Assembly (NCBI RefSeq): GCF_000519265.1
Contig: NZ_KI912608.1
Location: forward strand, 2,637,313-2,701,312
Direction: 5' to 3'
From: Desulfonatronum lacustre DSM 10312
Lineage (GTDB): Bacteria > Desulfobacterota > Desulfovibrionia > Desulfovibrionales > Desulfonatronaceae
Length of the DNA stretch: 64,000 bases
Shown here: positions 27,462 through 35,658 of the stretch, one piece after another
How the letters are laid out: the number at the start of each line of letters is the position of its first letter
How positions within the stretch are numbered: the stretch's first letter is position 1
The notes under the pieces: generated by a model
Told to the model about the DNA's origin: nothing
Database searches by the model: none
The model's input: the letters and a program-made list of their open reading frames with translations, nothing else
Translations under genes and position numbers: made by a program

Positions 27462-28109
27462 ATGGGATTCTACGCCAGCACCGTTCTTCCCCGGCTGATT
27501 CACGCCGCCTGCGGCAAAGGGCCGATCCGTCGCCTGCGGGCGCGGATCATCCCGCCGGCCCAGGGCCGCGTTCTGGAGGTCGGAATCGGCTCGGGCCTGA
27601 ATCTGCCCTACTATGACCCGGCTGTGGTAACCGAACTCTGGGGGCTTGATCCGTCTCCGGAAATGCTCCGCATCGCCGCCCACGCGGCCCGTTCCGGGCC
27701 GGTCGTTCCACACTGGATCGACCGGAGCGTGGAAGAGCTTCCGCTGGAGAGCGCAAGCATGGACACCATCGTCACGACCTTCACGCTTTGCAGCGTCGCT
27801 TCGCCCGAAGAGGGGCTGCGGCAAATGTACCGGGTGCTCAAGCCGGGAGGGACGCTGATCTTCTGCGAGCACGGCGCGGCGCCGGACCGAGCCGTGCGCC
27901 GCTGGCAGGACCGGCTGACCCCGATCTGGAAGCGGTTGGCCGGTGGATGCCATCTGAACAGGGATGTTTCGGGCTTGCTGACCCGGAGCGGTTTTCGATT
28001 GACCGCCCTGGAGACCACCGTGGTCCGGAAGTGGTGGCTGGCAGGGTATATTTTCCATGGAACCGCCACGAAATCGGTGGATCCGGTAACGCCAACCCTC
28101 CTTCGGTAA
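27462..28109 (+). CDS. Class I SAM-dependent methyltransferase
   Basis: 215 residues. Motif I VLEVGIGSGLNLPYY binds SAM, followed by the acidic strand-2 residue in LWGLDPSPEML, and LKPGGTLIFCEHGAAPD after strand 4. The protein resembles UbiE/METTL7-like enzymes. ATG 27462 was chosen because the sequence from MGFYASTVLPRLIHAAC fits the family start; the frame further upstream runs over the selO end. Substrate unknown. Confidence 0.82.
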   Translation: MGFYASTVLPRLIHAACGKGPIRRLRARIIPPAQGRVLEVGIGSGLNLPYYDPAVVTELWGLDPSPEMLRIAAHAARSGPVVPHWIDRSVEELPLESASMDTIVTTFTLCSVASPEEGLRQMYRVLKPGGTLIFCEHGAAPDRAVRRWQDRLTPIWKRLAGGCHLNRDVSGLLTRSGFRLTALETTVVRKWWLAGYIFHGTATKSVDPVTPTLLR

Positions 28110-28142
28110 TGCGTTATCCTCTTAAAATAATGCAGTTCTCTT

Positions 28143-28236
28143 GGTCGGCATCGGGGTCGGTATCGGGATCGAAACTGTTTGTTCGGCTATATCCTGATTT
28201 CGACCCAGATGCCGATATCGACACCGACACCGAAAG
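28143..28236. repeat. ATCGAA-type hexamer hairpin repeat, locus 4 (degenerate)
   Basis: Left arm GGTCGGCATCGGGGTCGGTA and on to 28175, right arm TTCGACCCAGATGCCGATAT and on to 28236. The six-base period is kept but the units have drifted to TCGGNA/GATACC forms. The arms are still partly complementary. It lies between the methyltransferase and thioesterase genes. Confidence 0.65.
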
Positions 28237-28281
28237 AGAATCGTTGATTGGAACTGGGATGACATATGAAGCGAGGCTGGT

Positions 28282-28707
28282 ATGAATCCGGAAGCGTTGC
28301 AGGCGTTTCGCGAATTGATCGAAACAGGCATCCCCTTCAATGCCTATCTGGGCATCCGACTCCTGGACCTCGGGGATCGCCAGTGTCGCCTGCTCCTGCC
28401 GTACAGGCCGGAACTCCAGGGCGATGCCCGCCGCCAAGCCCTGCACGGCGGAGTGATTTCCGCCCTGATCGACACCTGCGGGGGATTCGCGGTCTGGAGC
28501 ACCGGCAGCATCAAGGACCGGGTCGCCACCATCGACCTGCGCGTGGACTACCTCAAGCCGGCCGTGGCCTGCGACATCATCGCCCACTCCCGGATCAGGA
28601 TGCTGGGCAACCGGGTGGGGAACGTCTCCACCGTGGTCCACTCCACCACCGCTCCGGAGGTGATCATTGCCGAGGGTCGATCCGTCTACAATATCCGACG
28701 GTTCTGA
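28282..28707 (+). CDS. PaaI-family hotdog thioesterase
   Basis: 141 residues, one hotdog domain. ALHGGVISALIDTCGGFAVW carries the conserved HGG and following Asp of the PaaI/YdiI-type active site; ATIDLRVDYLKPA is the characteristic central strand. It should hydrolyse an acyl-CoA or aryl-CoA. No CoA pathway is adjacent, so the substrate is open. A 22-bp tandem repeat begins immediately after the stop. Confidence 0.88.
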   Translation: MNPEALQAFRELIETGIPFNAYLGIRLLDLGDRQCRLLLPYRPELQGDARRQALHGGVISALIDTCGGFAVWSTGSIKDRVATIDLRVDYLKPAVACDIIAHSRIRMLGNRVGNVSTVVHSTTAPEVIIAEGRSVYNIRRF

Positions 28708-28815
28708 AACGAGGTCGGACCCTGTGTCCACCGAGATCGGGCCAGACATCCTCCAAGATCGGACCAGACATCCACCGAGATCGGACCAGACATCCACCGA
28801 GATCGGACCAGGTAT
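28706..28815. repeat. 22-bp tandem repeat, four clear copies plus one degenerate
   Basis: Unit CCACCGAGATCGGACCAGAC followed by AT. Clear copies start at 28728, 28750, 28772 and 28794, with 2-3 mismatches or none. A degenerate copy occupies 28706-28727 and overlaps the thioesterase stop. There are no spacers, so it is not a CRISPR. It lies 24 bases before the stop codon of the convergent GntR gene. Confidence 0.9.
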
Positions 28816-28839
28816 TCATGAGCACGGGGCTTGGTCCAA

Positions 28840-29496
28840 CTAATGGAACATGAATCGGCTGTAGACCTTCTTGATCAGCCGCAGCCCGTTCTTGATATTC
28901 TGCTTGAAAATCTCCTTGAGCATGGCCTCGTCCTTCTTTTTCAGGGCTTCCAGAATCTGGGCGTGCTGCTCGTGCATTCGCGCCAGATCGTTGTCGTCCC
29001 GGGGGCGATTGACCAGAAAGATATCCACGGACTCCATCAGCTTGTCCACCACCAGGCAGAGATGGGTCAGCCTTGAGTACTCGTAAATCAGGGAGTGAAA
29101 CTGGCGGTCCAGATGGTAGAGGGCCTGAAGGTCCAATCCCGGCTGCATTTCCGCCAACATGGATTCCAGCTTGGCAATGCCTGACTCATCCATATTGCAC
29201 ATGGCCTCCAGGGCCAGAGTCGTCTCCAGCTTGACCCGCATTTCATAGATGATTTCAATCTCCCGCATCCGCGGAGACTCGGCCACCACCGCGCCTTTAT
29301 AGGGAATATTGCGCACAAGGCCGGATCGGTCCAGACGCATTAAAGCTTCCCGGATCGGCCCCTTGCCGATTCCCAGCTCCTCTTCCAACTCCGAGATCAC
29401 AAGCCGCGTTCCAGGGAGTTTCTCCCTGGTGATGACCATGTCCCTGATCCGCTGGTAGGCAGCCAGGGATTTCATTTCGCAGTTTTTTTCTTCCAC
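28840..29496 (-). CDS. GntR-family (FadR/FCD) transcriptional regulator
   Basis: 218 residues. N-terminal winged helix with LVISELEEELGIGKGPIREA and LMRLDRSGLVRNIPYKGAVV, and a C-terminal all-helical FCD ligand domain (YHLDRQFHSLIYEYS; MHEQHAQILEALKKKDEAM). The start is GTG 29496 with GGAG at 6 bases. FCD-type regulators bind organic acids and usually repress adjacent catabolic operons. It is divergent from the dehydrogenase/TRAP island, with a 500-base gap holding an AT-rich palindrome at 29862. It is the likely regulator of that island. Confidence 0.88.
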   Translation of the reverse strand: MEEKNCEMKSLAAYQRIRDMVITREKLPGTRLVISELEEELGIGKGPIREALMRLDRSGLVRNIPYKGAVVAESPRMREIEIIYEMRVKLETTLALEAMCNMDESGIAKLESMLAEMQPGLDLQALYHLDRQFHSLIYEYSRLTHLCLVVDKLMESVDIFLVNRPRDDNDLARMHEQHAQILEALKKKDEAMLKEIFKQNIKNGLRLIKKVYSRFMFH

Positions 29497-29586
29497 TTCT
29501 TCTCCACAGCATCTTCAGCGATAGATCATTCTGACAGAAACACAGTGACGCTTTCCGGGTACCCGACATGCTCTCCAGTGCCGAGG

Positions 29587-29616
29587 GTGGAGGGACGGTT
29601 CGCGAACCGCCCCTAC
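29587..29616. repeat. GTAGGGGC-type palindromic repeat, copy 3
   Basis: GTGGAGGGACGGTTCG and CGAACCGCCCCTAC arms, imperfect near the ends. Located in the gap between the GntR gene and the HpsN-like gene. Confidence 0.7.
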
Positions 29617-29861
29617 GGCAGACCGTGCATCCGCATGGGGTTTCTCAAGGCATGTCTCGACCGCCAAATGCCCGGCTGTTCTGAACCATCCCCTATCCGC
29701 AAGCTTGAATTTTCCGGACCACTCAACCGGCGCAATGAACCATAGGATTCGCCACGTCGAGCCGGAAGCGTTGCCGTCCTTGGACGTTCCGGTCATTACA
29801 CTAGGTGCAGGGCAAAGTTAAGAATGACTTAATATAAAAAAAGATTCAAGAAAATTTAATA

Positions 29862-29906
29862 AATATTTTATAAAATATTGACATTTATTTTGACCTTCTC
29901 TAAGCA
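29862..29906 (+). promoter_or_regulatory. Candidate operator/promoter of the catabolic island
   Basis: AATATTTTATAAAATATT (29862-29879) is an 18-bp perfect palindrome. Its end overlaps TTGACA (29878-29883), a consensus -35 box pointing toward the HpsN-like gene; a weak -10 (TAAGCA) follows at 17 bases. A dimeric repressor bound to the palindrome would block this promoter. The adjacent GntR/FCD protein is the obvious candidate, but the match to any known GntR site is not established. Confidence 0.4.
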
Positions 29907-29997
29907 GAAAGTGAAGGCTTGAAATACAAGGTGGATGGAGGCTGGCTTGCGAAGAATCCCCGTATCTCTCGGCATATGAAACAGAGACTTTATCCTC

Positions 29998-31308
29998 ATG
30001 GAATACATAAAAAAAGCGCGGAAATCGGCTGAAGACCACGGCGCAGAGATCAGTAAAACAGTTGCGCCCATGCTGGATGACATCCGAGCCCGTGGCGAAT
30101 TGGCAATCCGCGAGATGGCCGCCAAATTTGACGGTTGGTCCGGTGAGTTCGTGCTCAGAGAGAATAAAAAGCAGCACTTGATTGCCGCTGTCCCGGAGCA
30201 GGTCAGAGCGGACATCCGCTTTGCTTACGAACAGGTCCGCAGCTTCGCTCTGCGGCAGCGCGAAAGCATTCGAGATTTCGAGGTTAACTCCTTCCCCGGG
30301 GTGCGCCTGGGGCAGCGCGTTCTGCCGATGGACGTTGCGGGATGCTATGTTCCCGGCGGGCGATTCGCCCATGCCTGCTCGGCCATCATGAGCGTGGCCA
30401 CGGCCAAGGCCGCCGGAGTGCCCTTTGTGGTGGCCTGCTCTCCTCCTCGCGGTGAGAGCATCGACCCGGCAGTGGCCTTTGCCATGGACCTGGCCGGTGC
30501 GGATGTGATTCTCGAGCTCGGTGGCGTACAGGCCGTCGCGGCCATGGCCTACGGCCTTTTTACGGGCAGGCCGGCAAACATCCTCGTGGGGCCGGGCAAC
30601 GCCTACGTGGCCGAGGCCAAGGCCCTGCTGGCCGGGAGCGGGGCTTGCGGGATCGATGTGTATGCCGGGCCCACGGAGTCGGCGATCATCGCGGACCAGA
30701 ACGCGGATCCCATGACCGTTGCCGTGGACCTCGTTTCCCAGGCGGAGCATGGTCCGGATTCACCAGTCTGGCTGTTCACGGATTACCGCGAACTGGCGGA
30801 CCAGGTGCTGGACCTGCTGCCCAGAGTGATCGCGGACATGCCCGTTCCGGATGTCCCCAGAACCGCCTGGTCCGACTACGGCGAAATCATCCTCTGTGCG
30901 GACCGGGACGAATTGTGCCGGGTTTGCGATGCATACGCCCCGGAGCATGTCCAGGTCATGGCCGAGGATCTGGATTGGTGGCTGGACAATCTACGTTCCT
31001 ATGGATCGCTTTTTCTTGGCGAAGGCAGCTCGGTTGCCCATGGCGACAAGTGCTCCGGAACCAACCACATCCTCCCCACCAGGAAGGCCGCCCGACACAG
31101 CGGCGGACTGAGCGTGCATAAATTTTTAAAAATCAGCACGTATCAGGAAATCGACAGGGCGGCCAACAAGCAATTCAGCGCCGTTGCCTCACGACTTTCC
31201 AGGGTCGAGGGCATGGAAGGTCATGCCCGATCCTGCGATTGGCGGCTCAGGAAATTTTGCCCGGGCGAGAACTGGGATTTTCACGTCCACAACAATCTGG
31301 ATGGTTGA
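29998..31308 (+). CDS. Histidinol-dehydrogenase-like NAD enzyme, candidate sulfopropanediol 3-dehydrogenase (HpsN-like)
   Basis: 436 residues, HisD fold. The catalytic Glu316-His317 (APEHVQV) and zinc ligands Gln248, His251, Asp350 and His409 correspond in identity and nearly in spacing to E. coli HisD Gln259, His262, Asp360 and His419. The enzyme should therefore oxidise an alcohol to a carboxylate in two NAD steps. It is first in a run with a GntR regulator, an iron alcohol dehydrogenase and a TRAP transporter, with no other his gene. HpsN, a HisD homologue oxidising 2,3-dihydroxypropane-1-sulfonate to sulfolactate, occurs in comparable settings. Substrate is inferred; another polyol is possible. 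Confidence 0.7.
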   Translation: MEYIKKARKSAEDHGAEISKTVAPMLDDIRARGELAIREMAAKFDGWSGEFVLRENKKQHLIAAVPEQVRADIRFAYEQVRSFALRQRESIRDFEVNSFPGVRLGQRVLPMDVAGCYVPGGRFAHACSAIMSVATAKAAGVPFVVACSPPRGESIDPAVAFAMDLAGADVILELGGVQAVAAMAYGLFTGRPANILVGPGNAYVAEAKALLAGSGACGIDVYAGPTESAIIADQNADPMTVAVDLVSQAEHGPDSPVWLFTDYRELADQVLDLLPRVIADMPVPDVPRTAWSDYGEIILCADRDELCRVCDAYAPEHVQVMAEDLDWWLDNLRSYGSLFLGEGSSVAHGDKCSGTNHILPTRKAARHSGGLSVHKFLKISTYQEIDRAANKQFSAVASRLSRVEGMEGHARSCDWRLRKFCPGENWDFHVHNNLDG

Positions 31309-31429
31309 AGATTCGGTAACTGTTCAATAATTGAGGCAATGGAGCTTTCAGACAATGCCCAGCCTTTTTGAGCAGTTACAAGATGCACATGTACACGAAA
31401 CCACATCACAACAAGAAAAGGAGCGAATC

Positions 31430-32596
31430 ATGAGCGTAGACAGGCCGTTTGATCTGTATTGCCCCACGAAAATCAAGTTTGGTGCCGGGATTACGGCTGC
31501 GGCAGGCGCGGAGGTCAAGGCGCTCAGGGGGAGCAAGGTCCTCGTTGTCGCCGACCCTGGAGTCGTCAAGGCGGGCTTGCTGGAGGGCGTTCTGGACTCC
31601 CTGAAGAAGGAGAATTTGCCGTTTGCCGTCTTCGACCAGGTGGAGGTGAATGCCACGCTGAGTTCCGTTGTGAAAGCCTCGGAGCTGCAAAAGAGCGAAC
31701 AGTGCGACATTCTGCTGCTGGTCGGCGGCGGAAGCACCATGGACACCGGCAAGGGCGTCGGTTGCCTGGCCACCAACGAGGGGCCGCTGCCAGCCTACGA
31801 AGGGCCTGAAAAATACAGCAATCCACCCTTGCCTTCCATTGCCGTGCCCACCACAGCCGGAACCGGCAGCGAGCTGAGCTTTGGTGCGGTGCTCTTCGAT
31901 GAAGAGCGTAACTACAAATTCTCCTTCCGCAGCTCCATGCAAATCCCGAAAGTTGCACTGCTTGATCCGCTGCTGCTTTCAAGCCTGCCGTCCCATGTGG
32001 CCGCGGGAAGCGGAATGGATGCGCTCTCCCATTGCGCTGAAGCATTTGTTTCCAAGTGGGCGACGCACTTCACGGATGCCTACTGCCGGGAAAATTTTAT
32101 CCTCGTGGGCAAGTATCTGCGCCGCTTTGTCGCCGACCCCGCGGATACCGAGGCCGCTGGCGGCATGCTCCAGGCCAGCTCCATGGGTTCCATGGCCTTC
32201 AATACCGCCCGTCTTGGCCTGGTTCACGCCATGGCTTCCCCGTTGGGCGCCCACTTTCACCTGCCCCACGGCACGGCCTGCGCTGTACTGATGCCGGCGG
32301 TGATGCGCTTCAACCTGCTTGCCTGCCCTGAAAAATACCGTGAAATGGCCTTGTTGTTGGAAGGGGCGGTTTTCGGAAACAGCATGCTGGATCAAGCGGA
32401 GTCCGGCGTATACGCTGTGGAACGATTGCTGGATGATCTTGATATGAACGTTGAAATCGACACGACGCTTGTCACCGAGGAAAAGCTGTCCCAAATGGCG
32501 GATGAAACCTTGTCGTCAGGCATGCAGCTCACGAATCCCCGGAATGTGACAAAGGCTGACGTGATCAAGGTGTATAAGGATTATTTTAATATTTAA
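31430..32596 (+). CDS. Iron-containing (group III) alcohol dehydrogenase
   Basis: 388 residues. The NAD-binding GGGSTMDTGKGVG motif and metal ligands (Asp and His in GMDALSHCAEA, His in GLVHAMASPLG and HLPHG) are present. ATG 31430 has AAAAGGAG upstream. Enzymes of this family interconvert alcohols and aldehydes. In sulfonate pathways of anaerobes, family members serve as sulfoacetaldehyde reductase and are candidates for dihydroxypropanesulfonate dehydrogenase. Being directly downstream of the HpsN-like gene, it probably acts on the same compound, another enantiomer of it, or the derived aldehyde. Confidence 0.85.
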   Translation: MSVDRPFDLYCPTKIKFGAGITAAAGAEVKALRGSKVLVVADPGVVKAGLLEGVLDSLKKENLPFAVFDQVEVNATLSSVVKASELQKSEQCDILLLVGGGSTMDTGKGVGCLATNEGPLPAYEGPEKYSNPPLPSIAVPTTAGTGSELSFGAVLFDEERNYKFSFRSSMQIPKVALLDPLLLSSLPSHVAAGSGMDALSHCAEAFVSKWATHFTDAYCRENFILVGKYLRRFVADPADTEAAGGMLQASSMGSMAFNTARLGLVHAMASPLGAHFHLPHGTACAVLMPAVMRFNLLACPEKYREMALLLEGAVFGNSMLDQAESGVYAVERLLDDLDMNVEIDTTLVTEEKLSQMADETLSSGMQLTNPRNVTKADVIKVYKDYFNI

Positions 32597-32605
32597 GTTT
32601 ACAGG

Positions 32606-32645
32606 GCAAAGACAGCGCTGAAGGACAATCCCGTCTTTGCGTTTT
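32606..32645 (+). terminator. Hairpin after the iron alcohol dehydrogenase
   Basis: GCAAAGAC (32606) and GTCTTTGC (32633) form an 8-bp stem with a 19-base loop, followed by GTTTTCC. It lies 10 bases after the stop and could partly terminate transcription before the TRAP genes. Confidence 0.5.
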
Positions 32646-32861
32646 CCATTAAAGCTGGGGCGTAAAAATTTTGCCCCTTGATTGGGGAGGCACATGTCAG
32701 TGTGTGTTTTCATCAACGGAGATGGCCAAACCTGCCCACACCAATATCAACACAAACAGAGAGAGGAGGTGAAGCGCTTCAAGTCGATGGTGTCGTCTCC
32801 ATGTGGATGTTTTCGCGGAGATGGACGACAAATCAACCAGTAACGATGTGGAGGGACCGAG

Positions 32862-33857
32862 ATGTTTAAGAAAGTTACAATGATGGTCGTGTGTTTGTGT
32901 TTTTTCCTCGGCATGATGGCGGGCAGCGCTTCGGCCCAAAAGGTTATCAAGGTCGGCATGGGGGATCCCATTGATTCGGACCAGGGCGCTTTTGCCACGC
33001 GTTTCAAGGAGGCTGTGGAAGGCTTGTCCAACGGTGAGATTAAAGTGGAGCTTTTCCCCGGCGGTGCCCTGGGCGCGGAGACGGAAATGCTCCAGAACGT
33101 CCGCATGGGAACCTTGGAAGTGGCCATCACGGCCGTGGGCAACATGGCTCCCTTTGTGCCCCAGTTCGCTGCCCTGAGCTACCCCTACCTGATCGAGACC
33201 CACTACGACGCGGTCAAGGCGACCACCGGCTATCTTGGCAAGTATTGGAACGAGATCAGCAAGGAAAAGGGCGGCTTTGAGATCCTGGGCTGGACCTACT
33301 CGAACTTCCGCTACGTGACCAACTCCCGCCGCCCGGTCTGCAACCTGGCGGACATTAAGGACCTGAAAATCCGCGTTCCGCAGAACAGGGTCATCCTGGC
33401 TGCCTTCACCGCTTGGGGCGCCAACCCGGTGCCCATGGCCTGGGCCGAAACCTTCACCGCATTGCAGCAGCGCGTGGTGGACGGTCAGGAAAATCCCTAT
33501 ATCGTCAACTACACCATGAATTTCCACGAAGTGCAGGATTACATCACGGAAACCCATTACCAGTACTCCCTGCAGCCCATGATCATCGGCGTGAACACCT
33601 TGGCCAATATGGACGATGAAACCCGGGCGATCATTATCCGGGCCGGCATCGAAGCCCAGCAGTATGGGCTGCTCTTTCAGGTTCTGGAAGCTGAAAAAGC
33701 CAAACAGGCCATGCAGGCTGCCGGCGTCGAGGTCTGTGAACTGGAAGACGAGGAAGAGTGGAAGAGAATCGCCATGGAAAAAGTCTGGCCTGAATACTAC
33801 GACTTTGTCGGTGGGAAGGAAGTCATCGACACCATGCGCAAGCACCTTGGCAAGTAA
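32862..33857 (+). CDS. TRAP transporter substrate-binding protein, DctP family (copy 1)
   Basis: 331 residues with a signal peptide (FFLGMMAGSASA, cleaved before QKVIKVG). The DctP motifs are present: TNSRRPVCNLADIKDLKIRV and the carboxylate-binding Arg in KIRVPQN, then TALQQRVVDGQENP. GGAGGGA precedes ATG 32862. It would capture an anionic ligand in the periplasm and deliver it to the DctQM pair encoded downstream. It is closely related to, and exactly as long as, the next gene product. Confidence 0.93.
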   Translation: MFKKVTMMVVCLCFFLGMMAGSASAQKVIKVGMGDPIDSDQGAFATRFKEAVEGLSNGEIKVELFPGGALGAETEMLQNVRMGTLEVAITAVGNMAPFVPQFAALSYPYLIETHYDAVKATTGYLGKYWNEISKEKGGFEILGWTYSNFRYVTNSRRPVCNLADIKDLKIRVPQNRVILAAFTAWGANPVPMAWAETFTALQQRVVDGQENPYIVNYTMNFHEVQDYITETHYQYSLQPMIIGVNTLANMDDETRAIIIRAGIEAQQYGLLFQVLEAEKAKQAMQAAGVEVCELEDEEEWKRIAMEKVWPEYYDFVGGKEVIDTMRKHLGK

Positions 33858-33903
33858 TCTCTGATGTTGACCACCCTGTGAACATGGGGTGATTTCCAGG
33901 TAA

Positions 33904-33930
33904 GTAGGGGCGACCCGCGGTCGCCCCTAT
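33904..33930. terminator. GTAGGGGC-type palindromic repeat, copy 4, followed by a T-run
   Basis: GTAGGGGCGACC and GGTCGCCCCTAT arms around CGC, then TTTTTC. The structure satisfies an intrinsic terminator on the plus strand, 46 bases after the first dctP stop. It may make the first binding protein's transcript end here, with readthrough into the second dctP and dctQM. Confidence 0.75.
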
Positions 33931-34063
33931 TTTTCTCACGTATCGACAACGGACATATTTGTTTTTGGCGGTCACATGGATTCTCGAGAGTGATCATCAC
34001 TCCGGTTTTTCAGGACTGCCGATCATTATCGTACAACCATCTTCCCAACTGAAGGAGATCGCC

Positions 34064-35059
34064 TTGTTCAGGAAATTGGCCCTAGTTGCCGTATCCGCGA
34101 TTGTGTTGAGTCTCGTGGGACCGACCACTGCCCTGGCCACGCAGAGCATCAATGTGGGGATCGGCGACCTTCTGGATTCGGATCAGGGAAAGTTGGCCCA
34201 ACGATTCAAGGAGATTGTCGAAGCGGTATCAGAAGGGAATATCGACGTGCAGCTGTTTCCCGGCGGAACGCTGGGGACGGAACAGGAAATGGTGCAAAAT
34301 GTTCGCTCCGGCGCACTGGACATGGCCATTGCCAGCACAGCCACTTTGGCGTCGTTCGTACCGCATTTCGAGGCCCTGCACTACCCGTACCTGATCGAGA
34401 GCCAGGACGAAGCGATCAGGGCCACGACGGGCTATCTCGGCAATTTCTGGAACGACGCAGGCAAGAGCAGGGGCGGGTTCGAGATTTTGGGCTGGGCCCA
34501 CTCGGGCTTCCGGTATCTGACCAACTCTCGGCGCCCTGTCTGCACCCTGGCGGACCTTAAGGGATTGAAAATCCGTGTTCCCCAAAACAGGATCACCCTG
34601 GCGACGTTCTCCGCCTGGGGCGCCACCCCTGTGCCCATGGCCTGGGAGGAAACGTACACCGCTTTGCAGCAAGGTGTGGTGGACGGCCAGGAAGCACCAT
34701 ACATGCCGTTCCTGGAAGTCCAGAAATTCGTCAGCCTGACCCACTATCAGTACAAGCTGTCGCCAATGATCATCGGTACGAAAACACTGGAGAGCCTGGA
34801 CGACGACACGCGGAGGATCCTGACGCGGGCCGGTTTGGAAGCCCAGCAGTACTACCAGGTCCATCAAATCCACGAAGCGGAAAAGGCGCGGATGCATGCC
34901 GAAAAAATGGGTATCGCCATCTGCTCCCTGGAGGATGAGGAAACCTGGAAGGACATTGCCCGGGAAACGGTCTGGCCCAGGTTTTACGACTCCGTCGGCG
35001 GCAGGCAGGTCATTGACACCATCCAGCTCCGCCTTGGGAAACACCTGGATAATCGGTAG
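34064..35059 (+). CDS. TRAP transporter substrate-binding protein, DctP family (copy 2)
   Basis: 331 residues from a TTG start at 34064, chosen because AAGGAG lies 7 bases upstream and the frame then opens with a clean signal peptide (FRKLALVAVSAIVLSL, cleaved near ALA). It parallels copy 1 along its length (for example TNSRRPVCTLADLKGLKIRV), with a short deletion after VVDGQEAPYM where copy 1 has NYTMN. That region lines the ligand cleft in DctP proteins, so ligand preference may differ. It is followed directly by the permease genes. Confidence 0.9.
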   Translation: MFRKLALVAVSAIVLSLVGPTTALATQSINVGIGDLLDSDQGKLAQRFKEIVEAVSEGNIDVQLFPGGTLGTEQEMVQNVRSGALDMAIASTATLASFVPHFEALHYPYLIESQDEAIRATTGYLGNFWNDAGKSRGGFEILGWAHSGFRYLTNSRRPVCTLADLKGLKIRVPQNRITLATFSAWGATPVPMAWEETYTALQQGVVDGQEAPYMPFLEVQKFVSLTHYQYKLSPMIIGTKTLESLDDDTRRILTRAGLEAQQYYQVHQIHEAEKARMHAEKMGIAICSLEDEETWKDIARETVWPRFYDSVGGRQVIDTIQLRLGKHLDNR

Positions 35060-35100
35060 TCGGCAATTGTTCATCGGACCGCTAACCTTCGGGAGTCATC

Positions 35101-35646
35101 ATGGTGGCAAAAAAAATATTGCACGTCCTCGACAATCTGGAGCGGTACATCTGTCAGGTTCTCCTGGCATTTTTCGTCACCATTCTCTTCGCGCAGATAA
35201 CCCTGCGCGCCGTATTCAACATTGTTCTGCCCTGGAGCGAGGAAATTTCCCGCTTCTCTTTTGTCTGGTTCGTATTTTTCGGAGCCTCCTATGCAGCCAG
35301 ACTGTCGGCCCATAACAGGGTCACCCTGCAGTTCAAGCTGTTTCGGCCGGAGGTTGGCAAGTATTCCCAGATATTCACCGATTTGATCTGGATCGGCTTC
35401 AATCTGACCATGATCCATGAAAGCATCAAGGTCATCAACAACATGAAGCTCTTTGCCTTCCACTCCCCTGCCCTGGGCTGGAACATGGCTCATGTCTACT
35501 ACATTTTTCCCATCAGCTTCGCCTTGATGACCCTGCGCATCATCCAGGTCAATTACATCAAGCACGTCCTCAAGGAAGAGATCGGCGACGTGGACAAGGT
35601 CGACCCCGAGGAATTCAAGCAACTGGCCGAGAAGCCGAGCACCTAA
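35101..35646 (+). CDS. dctQ: TRAP transporter small permease (DctQ)
   Basis: 181 residues with four membrane helices. NIVLPWSEEISRFSFVWFVF is the diagnostic DctQ segment, with the acidic pair before a helix, and SAHNRVTLQF follows. It starts 41 bases after the second binding-protein gene and 12 bases before dctM. It forms the membrane complex with DctM for sodium-driven import. Confidence 0.93.
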   Translation: MVAKKILHVLDNLERYICQVLLAFFVTILFAQITLRAVFNIVLPWSEEISRFSFVWFVFFGASYAARLSAHNRVTLQFKLFRPEVGKYSQIFTDLIWIGFNLTMIHESIKVINNMKLFAFHSPALGWNMAHVYYIFPISFALMTLRIIQVNYIKHVLKEEIGDVDKVDPEEFKQLAEKPST

Positions 35647-35658
35647 AAGGAGCGCACA

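Larger units (their letters stand above)
29497..29997. other. Divergent regulatory region of the catabolic island
   Basis: No convincing gene. It holds GTAGGGGC-type repeat copy 3 (29587-29616) and an AT-rich segment (29818-29885) unlike the GC-rich surroundings, containing the palindrome described at 29862. Promoters for the GntR gene and for the island are expected here. Confidence 0.6.

Noticed and set aside
28706-28815. CRISPR array
   Set aside because: Repeat units abut without spacers and are only 22 bp; no cas genes are present.
29998-31308. Histidine biosynthesis hisD
   Set aside because: Catalytic residues fit, but the GntR/TRAP/dehydrogenase context and absence of other his genes favour a catabolic homologue. 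Not fully excluded.
33959-34063. Longer N-terminus for the second TRAP binding protein
   Set aside because: The TTG at 34064 has AAGGAG before it and opens directly on a signal peptide, giving the same length as its paralogue.
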